Part shown: piece by piece, positions 49,012 to 56,689 of the stretch
How the letters are laid out: each line of letters starts with the position of its first letter
How positions within the stretch are numbered: position 1 is the first letter of the stretch
Origin: Symbiobacterium thermophilum
Lineage (GTDB): Bacteria > Bacillota > Sulfobacillia > DYFQ01
Length of the DNA stretch: 61,978 bases
Reading direction: 5' to 3'
Assembly (NCBI GenBank): GCA_020725105.1
Contig: DYFQ01000008.1
Location: 22,794-84,771, forward strand
Program-made: the position numbers and the translations under genes
The notes under the pieces: model-generated
What the model was told of the DNA's origin: nothing
Databases searched by the model: none
The model's input: only the letters and a program-made list of their open reading frames with translations

Positions 49012-49074
49012 TTTGTAGCCGGGCGTTGACGGCCGCGAGCGCGGCCGGAAGGGACGGATCGGCCGCTTGGGATC

Positions 49075-49383
49075 GTGGCCGCCCTGCGGCTGTCGCGGGC
49101 CACCATCCGCAAGATCAAGCAGAACCTGTTCTGGGCGTTCGTCTACAACACCCTGGGTCTCCCCCTGGCGGCCCTGGGTTATCTGTCGCCGATCCTGGCC
49201 GGGGCGGCAACGGCCCTCAGTTCCGTCTCGGTGACGACCAACGCCACCCTGCTGAAGCGGTTGATCCGCTGGCCGGCCTTGACGCGCCGCCGGTTATGGG
49301 CCGGCCGCGGCCCGCGGCCGCCTCGACCGGGGGTGGCGGCCGGTAGGCACCGCCAAGGCCGGACCAGCAGAGCCTGGAGGTGA
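49075..49383 (+). pseudogene. copA (Cu+ P1B-ATPase) C-terminal remnant
   Basis: The frame from GTG 49075 reads [40 protein letters not shown] and [20 protein letters not shown]. This is the last two transmembrane helices of CopA-type ATPases, including the conserved Tyr-Asn and Met/Ser-Ser sites of the copper path (YN and SSVSV). The metal-binding domain, the CPC helix and the DKTG phosphorylation loop are missing, and about 38 unmatched residues follow. The fragment sits between the CsoR-type promoter and copZ, so a deletion removed most of the pump and left the operon ends. Confidence 0.8.
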
Positions 49384-49388
49384 GAGCC

Positions 49389-49598
49389 GTGAGTCGCGAG
49401 CGGACGTATCGGGTGCGGGGCATGAGCTGCGAGCACTGCCGGGCGGCGGTTGCCCGAGCGGTGCAGGGTGTTTCCGGGGTCCGGGCCGTCCAGGTCGACC
49501 TGGCGTCGGGTGCGGTGCGGGTGAGCTATGCCGGCGAGCCGGTTCCCGAGGGCCAGGTCAAGGAAGCGATCCGGGACGCCGGCTACGACGTGGATTGA
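49389..49598 (+). CDS. copZ: CopZ-like copper chaperone (HMA domain)
   Basis: A 69-residue heavy-metal-associated domain from GTG 49389, five bases after GGAGGTGA. The metal site is RGMSCEHCRAAVARAV (M-x-C-x2-C), followed by AVQVDLASGAVRVSY and the C-terminal AIRDAGYDVD. It delivers Cu+ in the cytosol, normally to CopA, which is not functional in this locus. Confidence 0.93.
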   Translation: MSRERTYRVRGMSCEHCRAAVARAVQGVSGVRAVQVDLASGAVRVSYAGEPVPEGQVKEAIRDAGYDVD

Positions 49599-49641
49599 GG
49601 CCGTCCCCGGCCGGGAGCGGCCCGTAGCGAAAGGGGGTGGG

Positions 49642-49995
49642 TTGCCCGTGGGCAAGCATCCGCCCGCCGTCCACGTGGGCGATACCGCGGCCGGTCAGGA
49701 ACACGGCCCTCTCGGGGCGTTGCACGCCTCGCCCAGGGCCAAGGCCGACCTGATGGCCCGGCTGGACCGCATCGAGGGCCAGATCCGCGGTTTGAAGCGG
49801 ATGATTGAAAGCGACCGCTACTGCGTGGACATCCTGGTACAGATTGCCGCGGTTCGGGCCGCCCTGAACCAGGTGGGACTGTCGCTCCTGGACGCCCACA
49901 CCCGGGGCTGCGTGTCCAACGCCATTCGCCAGGGTTCAGCCGACGCCGCCATCGACGAACTGATCGAGGCCGTCGGCCGGTTCGTCAAGAGCTAG
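49642..49995 (+). CDS. csoR: CsoR-family copper-sensing repressor
   Basis: A 117-residue DUF156/CsoR protein; TTG 49642 follows AAGGGGGTGGG, and GTG 49648 is an alternative. The core is RLDRIEGQIRGLKRMIESDR. The Cu+ ligand set is complete: Cys in RYCVDILVQ, then His and Cys in LDAHTRGCVSNAI. The N-terminal extension of about 30 residues with His is longer than usual. It represses the copper operon through the operator at 48997-49011 and releases it on Cu+ binding. Confidence 0.93.
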   Translation: MPVGKHPPAVHVGDTAAGQEHGPLGALHASPRAKADLMARLDRIEGQIRGLKRMIESDRYCVDILVQIAAVRAALNQVGLSLLDAHTRGCVSNAIRQGSADAAIDELIEAVGRFVKS

Positions 49996-50019
49996 GTCCT
50001 GCCCGGACCGCACAAGGAC

Positions 50020-50475
50020 TCAGTGGAGCGGCCGGCGCGGCGCGTTGCACGCCGGCCTCAAGGCGGGCGCGCCTTTGGCCCGCCCGCCGGCCTTCTGGAC
50101 CAGGCTGGACACCCTTTGTTCCCATCCCAGCCCCAGCACCAGGTCGAGGCAGATGTCCAGTCCCTGCCTGACCACCCCGGGTAATCGCCAGGCCAGTTCC
50201 AGCACCGTTTCGGCAAAACCGTAGAGGAGAAATGCCTGGCGCAACCCCTCCGGCGGCGGCGGGCGCCGGATCCGGTCCGGGTCGAACCCGGCGTCGGCAA
50301 GGCCTTTGAGACAGCGGCTGGCTTCCTGGAAGCGGCCGGCCACGTCGCCCGGGAGGAAGGCCGGGGCGCGGTTGGCCCAGGCCTCCAGCTGGCGGTACCA
50401 GGCCGACGTGCGGGCCCGCCGCACGAATTCCCTCGTCTCCCTCGGCGGCAGCCGGCTCGGGGGCGGGTCGGCCAT
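50020..50475 (-). CDS. Hypothetical protein, no recognised family
   Basis: A 151-residue frame from ATG 50475 with GGAGGTG ten bases upstream. It is Arg/Ala/Pro-rich with PRETREFVRRARTSAWYRQL and GFAETVLELAWRLPGVVRQG, mostly helical, soluble, with a basic C-terminus. It converges on csoR and diverges from the ECF operon. Support is the Shine-Dalgarno, the clean intergenic fit and the absence of a better opposite-strand frame. Confidence 0.6.
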   Translation of the reverse strand: MADPPPSRLPPRETREFVRRARTSAWYRQLEAWANRAPAFLPGDVAGRFQEASRCLKGLADAGFDPDRIRRPPPPEGLRQAFLLYGFAETVLELAWRLPGVVRQGLDICLDLVLGLGWEQRVSSLVQKAGGRAKGAPALRPACNAPRRPLH

Positions 50476-50667
50476 GCGTTCTTGACACCTCCACCACCGG
50501 GCGCCAGAGACGCCCGTGGTTCCACTGTATGCGGCAGGCGGGGAGGGCGGACGTGCCGCGCGCTGCGGTCCAGCAGGAAACGGGCCCGCGGGAGCGAAGC
50601 GCCGACACAGATCGCCACCGGGCCCAGCGGGCCCGCCGTCGGGTGGCTGAACGGAGGGGGGATTATC

Positions 50668-51450
50668 GTGTCGGAACCGGTCGTCAGAACGGTGGCCCAG
50701 GAGGCTCGGCGCGCCCCCGTCGCCTGGATCACCCTGTTTGGCGCGCTGACCGGAGTGATGGCCCTGGTGCCCATCTTTCCCTACGTCGGGGGCGGCGGTT
50801 ACGTGCCACTGCTGGTACCGTTTTCGGCCATCGCCCCGCTGCTCCTGGGGACCGCCGGGGGCATCGGGGCCGCGGTGATCGGTGGGTTCATCGGGATGTT
50901 CCTGGCGCCGGCGGCCTTTCCCCTGGGCGTGGTGGACGTCCTCCTCACCGGGGTGCTGCCGGCGGTCTGCGTGGCGCTGTTTGTCAACAACGACCGGTAC
51001 TTCGCGTGGGCGGCCGCCGCCGTCCTGGCCAACGGGGTGTTTTCCTTCCTGTTTCCCTTTTACGTGCCCGGCCAGGCGGCCGGTTTCGCCGCCCCGCCCG
51101 AACCCCTTTACAGCGTCCTGGGAGCCTACTACTGGCTGCCGCCGGTGATCGTGGCGCTCTCGCCCATCGGCCGCCGGCTGGTGCCGGGCTGGTCGCGGGC
51201 CGCCGATCGGAAGGTGAAGTACGCCGGCATCTACGTGGCCATCCTGATGGGCCTGTTCGTGTGGTGGAACCCGTGGAGCCGGCCGTACTGGTACATCCTG
51301 AAGTACGCGCCCGGCCTGGCCGTGACGACCCTCATCGGCTACTCCTGGTGGGTTCCCGCCCTCGCCGCGGTGATCACCGTCATCACCCTGCCCATCCTTG
51401 AGGCGCTGAACCGGAGCGGGCTGCCGAAGGTCAGCGAGGGATTGTGGTAG
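50668..51450 (+). CDS. ECF transporter S-component-like membrane protein
   Basis: A 260-residue protein from GTG 50668, seven bases after GGAGGGGG. Six or seven hydrophobic helices; the N-terminal half (WITLFGALTGVMALVPIFPY, LGTAGGIGAAVIGGFIGMFL) resembles substrate-binding S components. It is directly followed by the duplicated-ATPase and T components, so it supplies specificity. The substrate is unknown; the 190-base upstream spacer contains GC-rich inverted repeats but no recognisable thiamine, cobalamin or folate riboswitch. Confidence 0.8.
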   Translation: MSEPVVRTVAQEARRAPVAWITLFGALTGVMALVPIFPYVGGGGYVPLLVPFSAIAPLLLGTAGGIGAAVIGGFIGMFLAPAAFPLGVVDVLLTGVLPAVCVALFVNNDRYFAWAAAAVLANGVFSFLFPFYVPGQAAGFAAPPEPLYSVLGAYYWLPPVIVALSPIGRRLVPGWSRAADRKVKYAGIYVAILMGLFVWWNPWSRPYWYILKYAPGLAVTTLIGYSWWVPALAAVITVITLPILEALNRSGLPKVSEGLW

Positions 51451-51478
51451 CGCCGGCACGCCTGGCGGAAGTGGTCGG

Positions 51479-53293
51479 GTGACGGAGCAGGCCGTGGAGC
51501 AGGTAGAGCAGTCAAAGTCGCGCGGTCCGGTCCCCGGGGCCGCCCCCGTGGACCGGACCGTGGTCCGGGTGGAACAGGTTGGCTTCGCCTACCAGGAGAC
51601 GCCGCCGGTCCTGGAGGGGCTGGACTTTCGCCTGGAAGAGGGCGACTTCCTGGTGGTCTTCGGCGCCAACGGCGCCGGGAAGACCACCCTCTGTTACCTC
51701 CTGAGCGGCGTCATCCCCCACATCTGGGCCGGCACCCGCCGCGGCGAGGTAAGCGTTTGCGGCCTTGACCCCTGGTCGGTGCCCATGCACCGGCTGGCAA
51801 GCCACGTGGGGATCGTGCTGCAGGACCCCGAGGCGCAGCTGGCCATGCCCAACGTCCGGCTGGAACTGGCCTTTGGCCCGGCCAACCTGGGTCTGCCGCG
51901 CGAGGAGATCTTCGCCCGCATACCCCAGGCCCTGGCCGCCGTGGGGCTCGAGGGCTTCGAGGCGCGCGGCACCGCGGCGCTGTCGGGCGGCCAGAAGCAG
52001 CGGGTGGCGCTGGCGAGCGCGCTCATGCTGGCGCCGCGCCTCTTGATCCTGGACGAGCCCACCTCCCAGCTGGACCCGCTTGGCAACGCCGAGGTGCTGG
52101 AAGCCCTCCGCCGCATCCAGGGGCGGGAGGGGCTGACCGTGCTGATGACCACCCACAACACCCAGGACATTCTCGACCTCGGCCTCGGGACGGCCGCCCT
52201 GGTGCTGGACCGCGGCCGCGTGGCGGCCTGGGGCCCGGTGGACGAGGTGCTGGCCCAGGTGGAACTGCTGGAACGGGTGGGCGTGCAACCCCCGCCGCTC
52301 CAGAAGATCTGGGCCGCGGTAGCCCCGGACCTGAACGGCCGGGCCGAAGCGGCCGCAAGCGTGGCCTGCCTGGCGGCGGCCATCAGGGGCGGGCTGGAGG
52401 CCGGCCGGCTCCGGGTGAGGGAGATCGCGCGCCCGGGGGAAGACGGGGGTGGCGCCGGTGCGGCGGGGGCGGCGGAACCGCCCCTGCTGGAGGTGGACGG
52501 GCTTTCCTTCGCCTACCCGGGCGACCCGCCCGTGCAGGCCCTGCGGGACGTGGACCTGACGGTACGGGCCGGCGAGTTCGTGGGGCTCATCGGCCAGAAC
52601 GGGTCTGGCAAGTCCACCCTGGTTCGCTGCCTGGTCGGGGTACTCCGGCCGCAGCAGGGCGCCGTCCGCTTTCGTGGCAAGGACATCGCCCGGTTCCGGG
52701 TGGGCCAGCTGTCCACGCGCATCGGCCTGGTGCTGCAGAACCCCGACTACCAGCTCTTCAGCATCTCCGCCGAGGAAGAGGTGCTGTTCGGCCTGCGGAA
52801 CCTCGGCGTTCCGCCTGAGGAAGCGGCCCGGCGGACCCGGGCGGCCCTGGCCGAGGTCGGGCTTGGCGAGGTCCGGGACGTGTTTCCCTTCCGGTTGAGC
52901 TTCGGTGACCGGCGCAAGCTGGCCGTCGCCAGCGTGCTGGCCATGGGGCCCGAGCTGCTCATCCTTGACGAGCCCACCACGGCCCAGGACTATCACGGCC
53001 GGTACCTCCTGGCGGAACTGGCGGAACGCCTGCGGGCAGCCGGCAAGACCATCCTCATGATCACCCACGACATGGACCTGATCGCCCGGTATGCCCGGCG
53101 GCTGGTGGTGATGCGGGACGGGGAAGTGGTCCTGGACGGCCCGACGCGGGACGTGTTCGCCGAAGGCGAGGTTCTGGCCGCCACCAAGCTGCGGGCGCCC
53201 CTGGCTTTCCGGCTGGGTCAGGAGCTGGGCGTCTGGGAACCGTTGCCGCTCACGGTAGACGACGTCCTGGCCGGCCTGGGGCCGGCCGGCTGA
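51479..53293 (+). CDS. ECF transporter ATPase, fused EcfA-EcfA' (two ATP-binding domains)
   Basis: A 604-residue protein from GTG 51479 containing two complete ABC ATPase domains. Domain 1: Walker A GANGAGKTTLC, signature LSGGQKQRVALAS, Walker B LLILDEPTSQLDP. Domain 2: Walker A GQNGSGKSTLV, signature LSFGDRRKLAVAS (G-D-R in place of G-Q), Walker B LLILDEPTTAQD. The linker, about residues 270-335, is Ala/Gly-rich. It powers the S and T components encoded on either side. Confidence 0.93.
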   Translation: MTEQAVEQVEQSKSRGPVPGAAPVDRTVVRVEQVGFAYQETPPVLEGLDFRLEEGDFLVVFGANGAGKTTLCYLLSGVIPHIWAGTRRGEVSVCGLDPWSVPMHRLASHVGIVLQDPEAQLAMPNVRLELAFGPANLGLPREEIFARIPQALAAVGLEGFEARGTAALSGGQKQRVALASALMLAPRLLILDEPTSQLDPLGNAEVLEALRRIQGREGLTVLMTTHNTQDILDLGLGTAALVLDRGRVAAWGPVDEVLAQVELLERVGVQPPPLQKIWAAVAPDLNGRAEAAASVACLAAAIRGGLEAGRLRVREIARPGEDGGGAGAAGAAEPPLLEVDGLSFAYPGDPPVQALRDVDLTVRAGEFVGLIGQNGSGKSTLVRCLVGVLRPQQGAVRFRGKDIARFRVGQLSTRIGLVLQNPDYQLFSISAEEEVLFGLRNLGVPPEEAARRTRAALAEVGLGEVRDVFPFRLSFGDRRKLAVASVLAMGPELLILDEPTTAQDYHGRYLLAELAERLRAAGKTILMITHDMDLIARYARRLVVMRDGEVVLDGPTRDVFAEGEVLAATKLRAPLAFRLGQELGVWEPLPLTVDDVLAGLGPAG

Positions 53294-53307
53294 GGGGGGC
53301 TGGCTCA

Positions 53308-54117
53308 GTGCAGAGCGCCTTTCAGTACGTGGAGCGAGCCACCTTCATGCACCGGCTGCACCCGGTGGTGAAGATCGTCCACCTCTTCGCCACCCTGGCC
53401 CTGGTGCTCTTGCCCTACCGGCCCACCCTCCGGGACCTGGCCAGCGCCGCCATCTGGGTGGCCCTCGGGGCGTGCCTCTGGGCGCTGGGTCGGGTCGGAG
53501 TCCGCCAGTTCGGCTTCCTCATCAAGTTCTTGACGGCCATCTTCGTGTTTCTCATCGTCACTCAGGGTCTGCTGTACCAGAGCGAGGGGCCGGTCCTCAT
53601 CCACATCGGGCACCTGGAGTTCTGGGGAAGCGACCTGGGCACGGTCACCGTTGAGGGGCTCTTCTTCGGGGCGGTGCTGTCCGTCCGGATCATCGCGGCC
53701 GCCATGGCCCTGCCCCTCCTGGTGACCACGACGTCTGCTTCCCAGTTGATGGCCACCCTGCGCACCCTGCGGCTGCCGCCCCGCCTGACCTTCATGTTCG
53801 TCAGTTCGCTGAGCTTCACCCACCTGGTCATCCAGATGTGGCAGAACATCCTGGAGGCCCAGAAGCTCCGGGGCTTTGACATCGAGGCCATGAGCGTCTG
53901 GCAGCGGGCCCGGCGGGCCTACGTGCCGGTGCTGACGCCCCTCATCCTGCTGCTCTTCCGCAAGGGGAACGACCTGCAGGTCGCGCTGGAGTCCAAGGGG
54001 TTCGGCTCGACGGGGCCCAAGACCGAGATCGAGGTGCTGCCTTTTTTGCCGCGCGACGCCGCCGCGGCGGCCGTGGTGCTCGCGGTCTTTGCCCTTACCC
54101 TGTGGGTCAAGTTCTAG
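53308..54117 (+). CDS. ecfT: ECF transporter T component (EcfT)
   Basis: A 269-residue membrane protein from GTG 53308, 14 bases after the ATPase gene. It has five or six helices and the coupling motif in QARGF-type form AQKLRGFDIEA (A-x-x-x-R-G) plus the second ATPase-contact segment VALESKGFGSTG. It joins the S component to the EcfAA' ATPases and ends this operon. Confidence 0.93.
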   Translation: MQSAFQYVERATFMHRLHPVVKIVHLFATLALVLLPYRPTLRDLASAAIWVALGACLWALGRVGVRQFGFLIKFLTAIFVFLIVTQGLLYQSEGPVLIHIGHLEFWGSDLGTVTVEGLFFGAVLSVRIIAAAMALPLLVTTTSASQLMATLRTLRLPPRLTFMFVSSLSFTHLVIQMWQNILEAQKLRGFDIEAMSVWQRARRAYVPVLTPLILLLFRKGNDLQVALESKGFGSTGPKTEIEVLPFLPRDAAAAAVVLAVFALTLWVKF

Positions 54118-54154
54118 CCGAGCAGAGCCGGACGCGCGGCCGGGGAACTGGGTC

Positions 54155-55084
54155 TCACGAAGGTTCGTCGAAGGGAACGCCACGGTGGATCCCGAGGCGC
54201 TCCGCCTCGGCCACGGCCTTGCGGTATTCGGCCTCGGTGATGGGCCGGGCGATTTCCGGGTAGTCCCAGGCTCTGAGCGCCGGGCGGTACTGGGCCATCA
54301 GGTTCACCCACGAGTCGGGGGACAGGTCCCGGGCGATGAACTCGAGCACCCGCCGGGTGCCCGCCACGCCGCCGGGCATGACCAGGTGCCGGATGAGGAC
54401 GCCCCGCCGGGCCAGGCCGTCTTCCACCCGTAGCGGCCCCACCTGCCGGTGCATCTCCCGGAGGGCGGTCCGGGCCACGGTCCAGTAGCGGGGGGCCTCG
54501 GTATACCGGGCGGCGGATTCCGGGTCGCTGAACTTCAGGTCCGGCATGTAGATGTCCACCACGCCGTCCAGCAGCCGCAGCGCCGGCAGGGCGTCATAGC
54601 CCGATGAGTTGTAGACCAGGGGCAGGCGCAAACCACGAGGGATGCCTTCCACCAGCGCCTCCAGGATCTGGGGTACCACGTGGCTGGGCGTGACCAGGTT
54701 CACGTTGTGGCACCCCGCCCGCTGGACGCTGAGGAATACCCCGGCCAGCCGCCGGGCGTCCAGGGCCAGGCCCTGCCTCCAGTGGCTGATCGTGTAGTTC
54801 TGGCAGAACACGCAGCGCAGGTTGCAGCCGCCGAAGAAGACGGTGCCCGAGCCGTGGGTCCCCCTGAGCACCCGCTCTTCCCCGTGGTGGGGGCCGAAGG
54901 AACTGACCAGGGCGTGGCGGCCGACGCCGCATTCGCCGGCCTCGCCGGCCAGGCGGTTCCTCCGGCACGCGCGCGGGCACATGGTGCAGGCTACCATGCC
55001 CTCCGCGGCCCGTCGGGCACGGGACGCCAGTTCTCCCGCCTCCCACAGGGCCATGTAGGCCGGGTAGGTGGCCGGTGTTCCGAT
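54155..55084 (-). CDS. PflA-like radical SAM protein (AmmeMemoRadiSam-associated family)
   Basis: About 309 residues. An N-terminal Cys cluster, CTMCPRACRRNRLAGEAGEC, precedes the radical SAM motif in FGGCNLRCVFCQNYTISHW (C-x3-C-x2-C), followed by YNSSGYDALPALRLLDG and IYMPDLKFSDPES. The family contributes to radical chemistry with AMMECR1 and Memo proteins, neither of which is here. The start is unclear: the conserved beginning TYPAYMALWEAGEL lies upstream of the first good ATG (55054), and only a GGAGGTGAT box (55091-55099) with an ATC at 55084 fits. The frame is open to 55198. Confidence 0.85.
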   Translation of the reverse strand: MGTPATYPAYMALWEAGELASRARRAAEGMVACTMCPRACRRNRLAGEAGECGVGRHALVSSFGPHHGEERVLRGTHGSGTVFFGGCNLRCVFCQNYTISHWRQGLALDARRLAGVFLSVQRAGCHNVNLVTPSHVVPQILEALVEGIPRGLRLPLVYNSSGYDALPALRLLDGVVDIYMPDLKFSDPESAARYTEAPRYWTVARTALREMHRQVGPLRVEDGLARRGVLIRHLVMPGGVAGTRRVLEFIARDLSPDSWVNLMAQYRPALRAWDYPEIARPITEAEYRKAVAEAERLGIHRGVPFDEPS

Positions 55085-55270
55085 GCGGTCATCACCTCCG
55101 CCTTGGCGGTCGACCGCCGACAAACCGAGGATAGGGCACCGGCCGGTCACCGTCAGTGACCCCGGTTCCACCGCCATCCCGGCAGGACACGGCGCCAAGC
55201 CCCGAGCGGCCTGGCATAACCTGGTGATCGGGCCAGGTGGTAAAACTCAAGGTTCCGGGAGGTAACTCTG

Positions 55271-55918
55271 GTGGCGCAGTTAGATTCAGGATTCCAGGTC
55301 GGGTGCGAGGAGGAAGAGGTGCTGGTCCGGCGGGCGCAGGCCGGGGACAGGGCGGCCTTCGAGGTCCTGTTCCGGCGCTACCGGCCCGTGATCCGCCGGC
55401 TGGCCGCCCGGTATTTCGTGAGCGGCGGCGACCGCGAAGACCTGGTCCAGGAAGCGGGTGTCGGTTTCTTCAAGGCCGTCCGGGACTACAGACCAGGCTT
55501 TCTCACCCGGTTCTCCGGGTTTGCCCGCATGTGCGTGGTCCGCCAGGTCATCTCGGCGGTCAAGGCGTCTACGCGGGCCAAGCACAGCCCGCTCAACGGA
55601 TATGTCTCCCTGTACGCGGCGGGCCCCGGGGCCGATTCCCGTGCCCTCTTCGAAGAGGTGGCCGACCCCCGCTGCCTCTCGCCCGAGGAGCTGCTGGTGG
55701 AGAAGGAGGACGCGGCGGCCCGGGCCGCGGCGCTGCGGGGCTCCCTGTCGCACCTGGAACGCCGGGTGCTGGAGCTGTACCTCAGCGAGGCGTCCTACCG
55801 GACCATAGCCTGGGTCCTGAACCGAAGTCCAAAGGCGGTGGACAACGCCCTGGCCAGGATCAAGCGGAAGCTGCGCCGGGGCCAGCCGGGGCGCGGGACC
55901 GGCCCCGACCCGCCCTAG
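55271..55918 (+). CDS. sigH: RNA polymerase sigma factor SigH (sporulation/stationary phase, Spo0H type)
   Basis: A 215-residue sigma-70 family factor from GTG 55271 behind GGGAGGTAAC. Region 2 is FEVLFRRYRPVIRRLAARYF with EDLVQEAGVGFFKAVRDYRP, then KHSPLNGYVSLY, a segment characteristic of SigH. Region 4 is LSHLERRVLELYLSEASYRT with KAVDNALARIKRKLR. It directs early sporulation and competence genes in spore-forming Bacillota and is the best taxonomic marker in the window. Confidence 0.93.
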   Translation: MAQLDSGFQVGCEEEEVLVRRAQAGDRAAFEVLFRRYRPVIRRLAARYFVSGGDREDLVQEAGVGFFKAVRDYRPGFLTRFSGFARMCVVRQVISAVKASTRAKHSPLNGYVSLYAAGPGADSRALFEEVADPRCLSPEELLVEKEDAAARAAALRGSLSHLERRVLELYLSEASYRTIAWVLNRSPKAVDNALARIKRKLRRGQPGRGTGPDPP

Positions 55919-56039
55919 CTACGACCCGGCCTCAAAGCTTCGGGAGAGCTGTTCGCCCGCCGTCCTGACGGGAAAGGAACGGCAGGAATCCGGGCGCCGG
56001 AGAGAAAATGGAGCCTGCCGGCAGCGGTGGGGCGGGGAG

Positions 56040-56612
56040 GTGCTGGCTACGGCGGCGGGCTGGTTGGGCTGGATCCTGGGCACCGGCGCGGTGGCCATCG
56101 CGGCCTGGATCACCTGGACGGCTACCCGGGGGGGCGCGTGGAGCCCCGTGCCCGGTCACGTGGTCCGCCGGATGCTGGAACTGGCGGAGTTGCGGCCGGG
56201 AGAGGTGCTGTGCGACCTGGGGGCCGGCGACGGCCGGATTCTCGTGACTGCGGCGAGGGATCTCGGCGCCCGGGCGGTCGGGTTCGAACTGGACCCCCTT
56301 CGGGGGCTGGTTGCCGCGTGGCGGGCCCGGCTGGCCCGGGTGGGGGACCGGGTCTCCGTGGTCCGCGCCGACTTCTTCACAAGCCCCCTTCCCGACCCGG
56401 ACGTGGTCACGATCTGGCTCTCCCAGGCGGCGTTGAACCGGCTGGAGCCGATCCTGCTCGACTCGCTCCGTCCCGGCGCCAGGGTGGTGGCCTACCGGCG
56501 CCAGTTTCCCACCTGGGTCCCGGCGGCGACAGACCCTGCCCACGGCCTTTTCCTCTGGGTCGTGCCCGACCGGCGGCCCGCCGACTCCCAGATGCGGAAG
56601 ATGATAGGTTAA
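56040..56612 (+). CDS. Membrane-anchored SAM-dependent methyltransferase
   Basis: A 190-residue protein from GTG 56040 with GGGGCGGGGAG upstream. A single N-terminal membrane helix (AAGWLGWILGTGAVAIAAWI) precedes a class I methyltransferase core with SAM loop LCDLGAGDGRILVTAA and the acidic strand end VGFELDPLRGL. The substrate is unknown. It stands alone between sigH and the peptide-transport operon. Confidence 0.85.
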   Translation: MLATAAGWLGWILGTGAVAIAAWITWTATRGGAWSPVPGHVVRRMLELAELRPGEVLCDLGAGDGRILVTAARDLGARAVGFELDPLRGLVAAWRARLARVGDRVSVVRADFFTSPLPDPDVVTIWLSQAALNRLEPILLDSLRPGARVVAYRRQFPTWVPAATDPAHGLFLWVVPDRRPADSQMRKMIG

Positions 56613-56689
56613 CAGGAGATTCGGGCTCCGTGTGGAACATTGACGACTGCGGTTTGACTCGCGGCAAACCGAAAGGAGGAATGAGTGTC

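Noticed and set aside
50476-50667. Cobalamin or thiamine riboswitch before the ECF transporter
   Set aside because: No B12-box or TPP core sequences were found; only GC-rich repeats.
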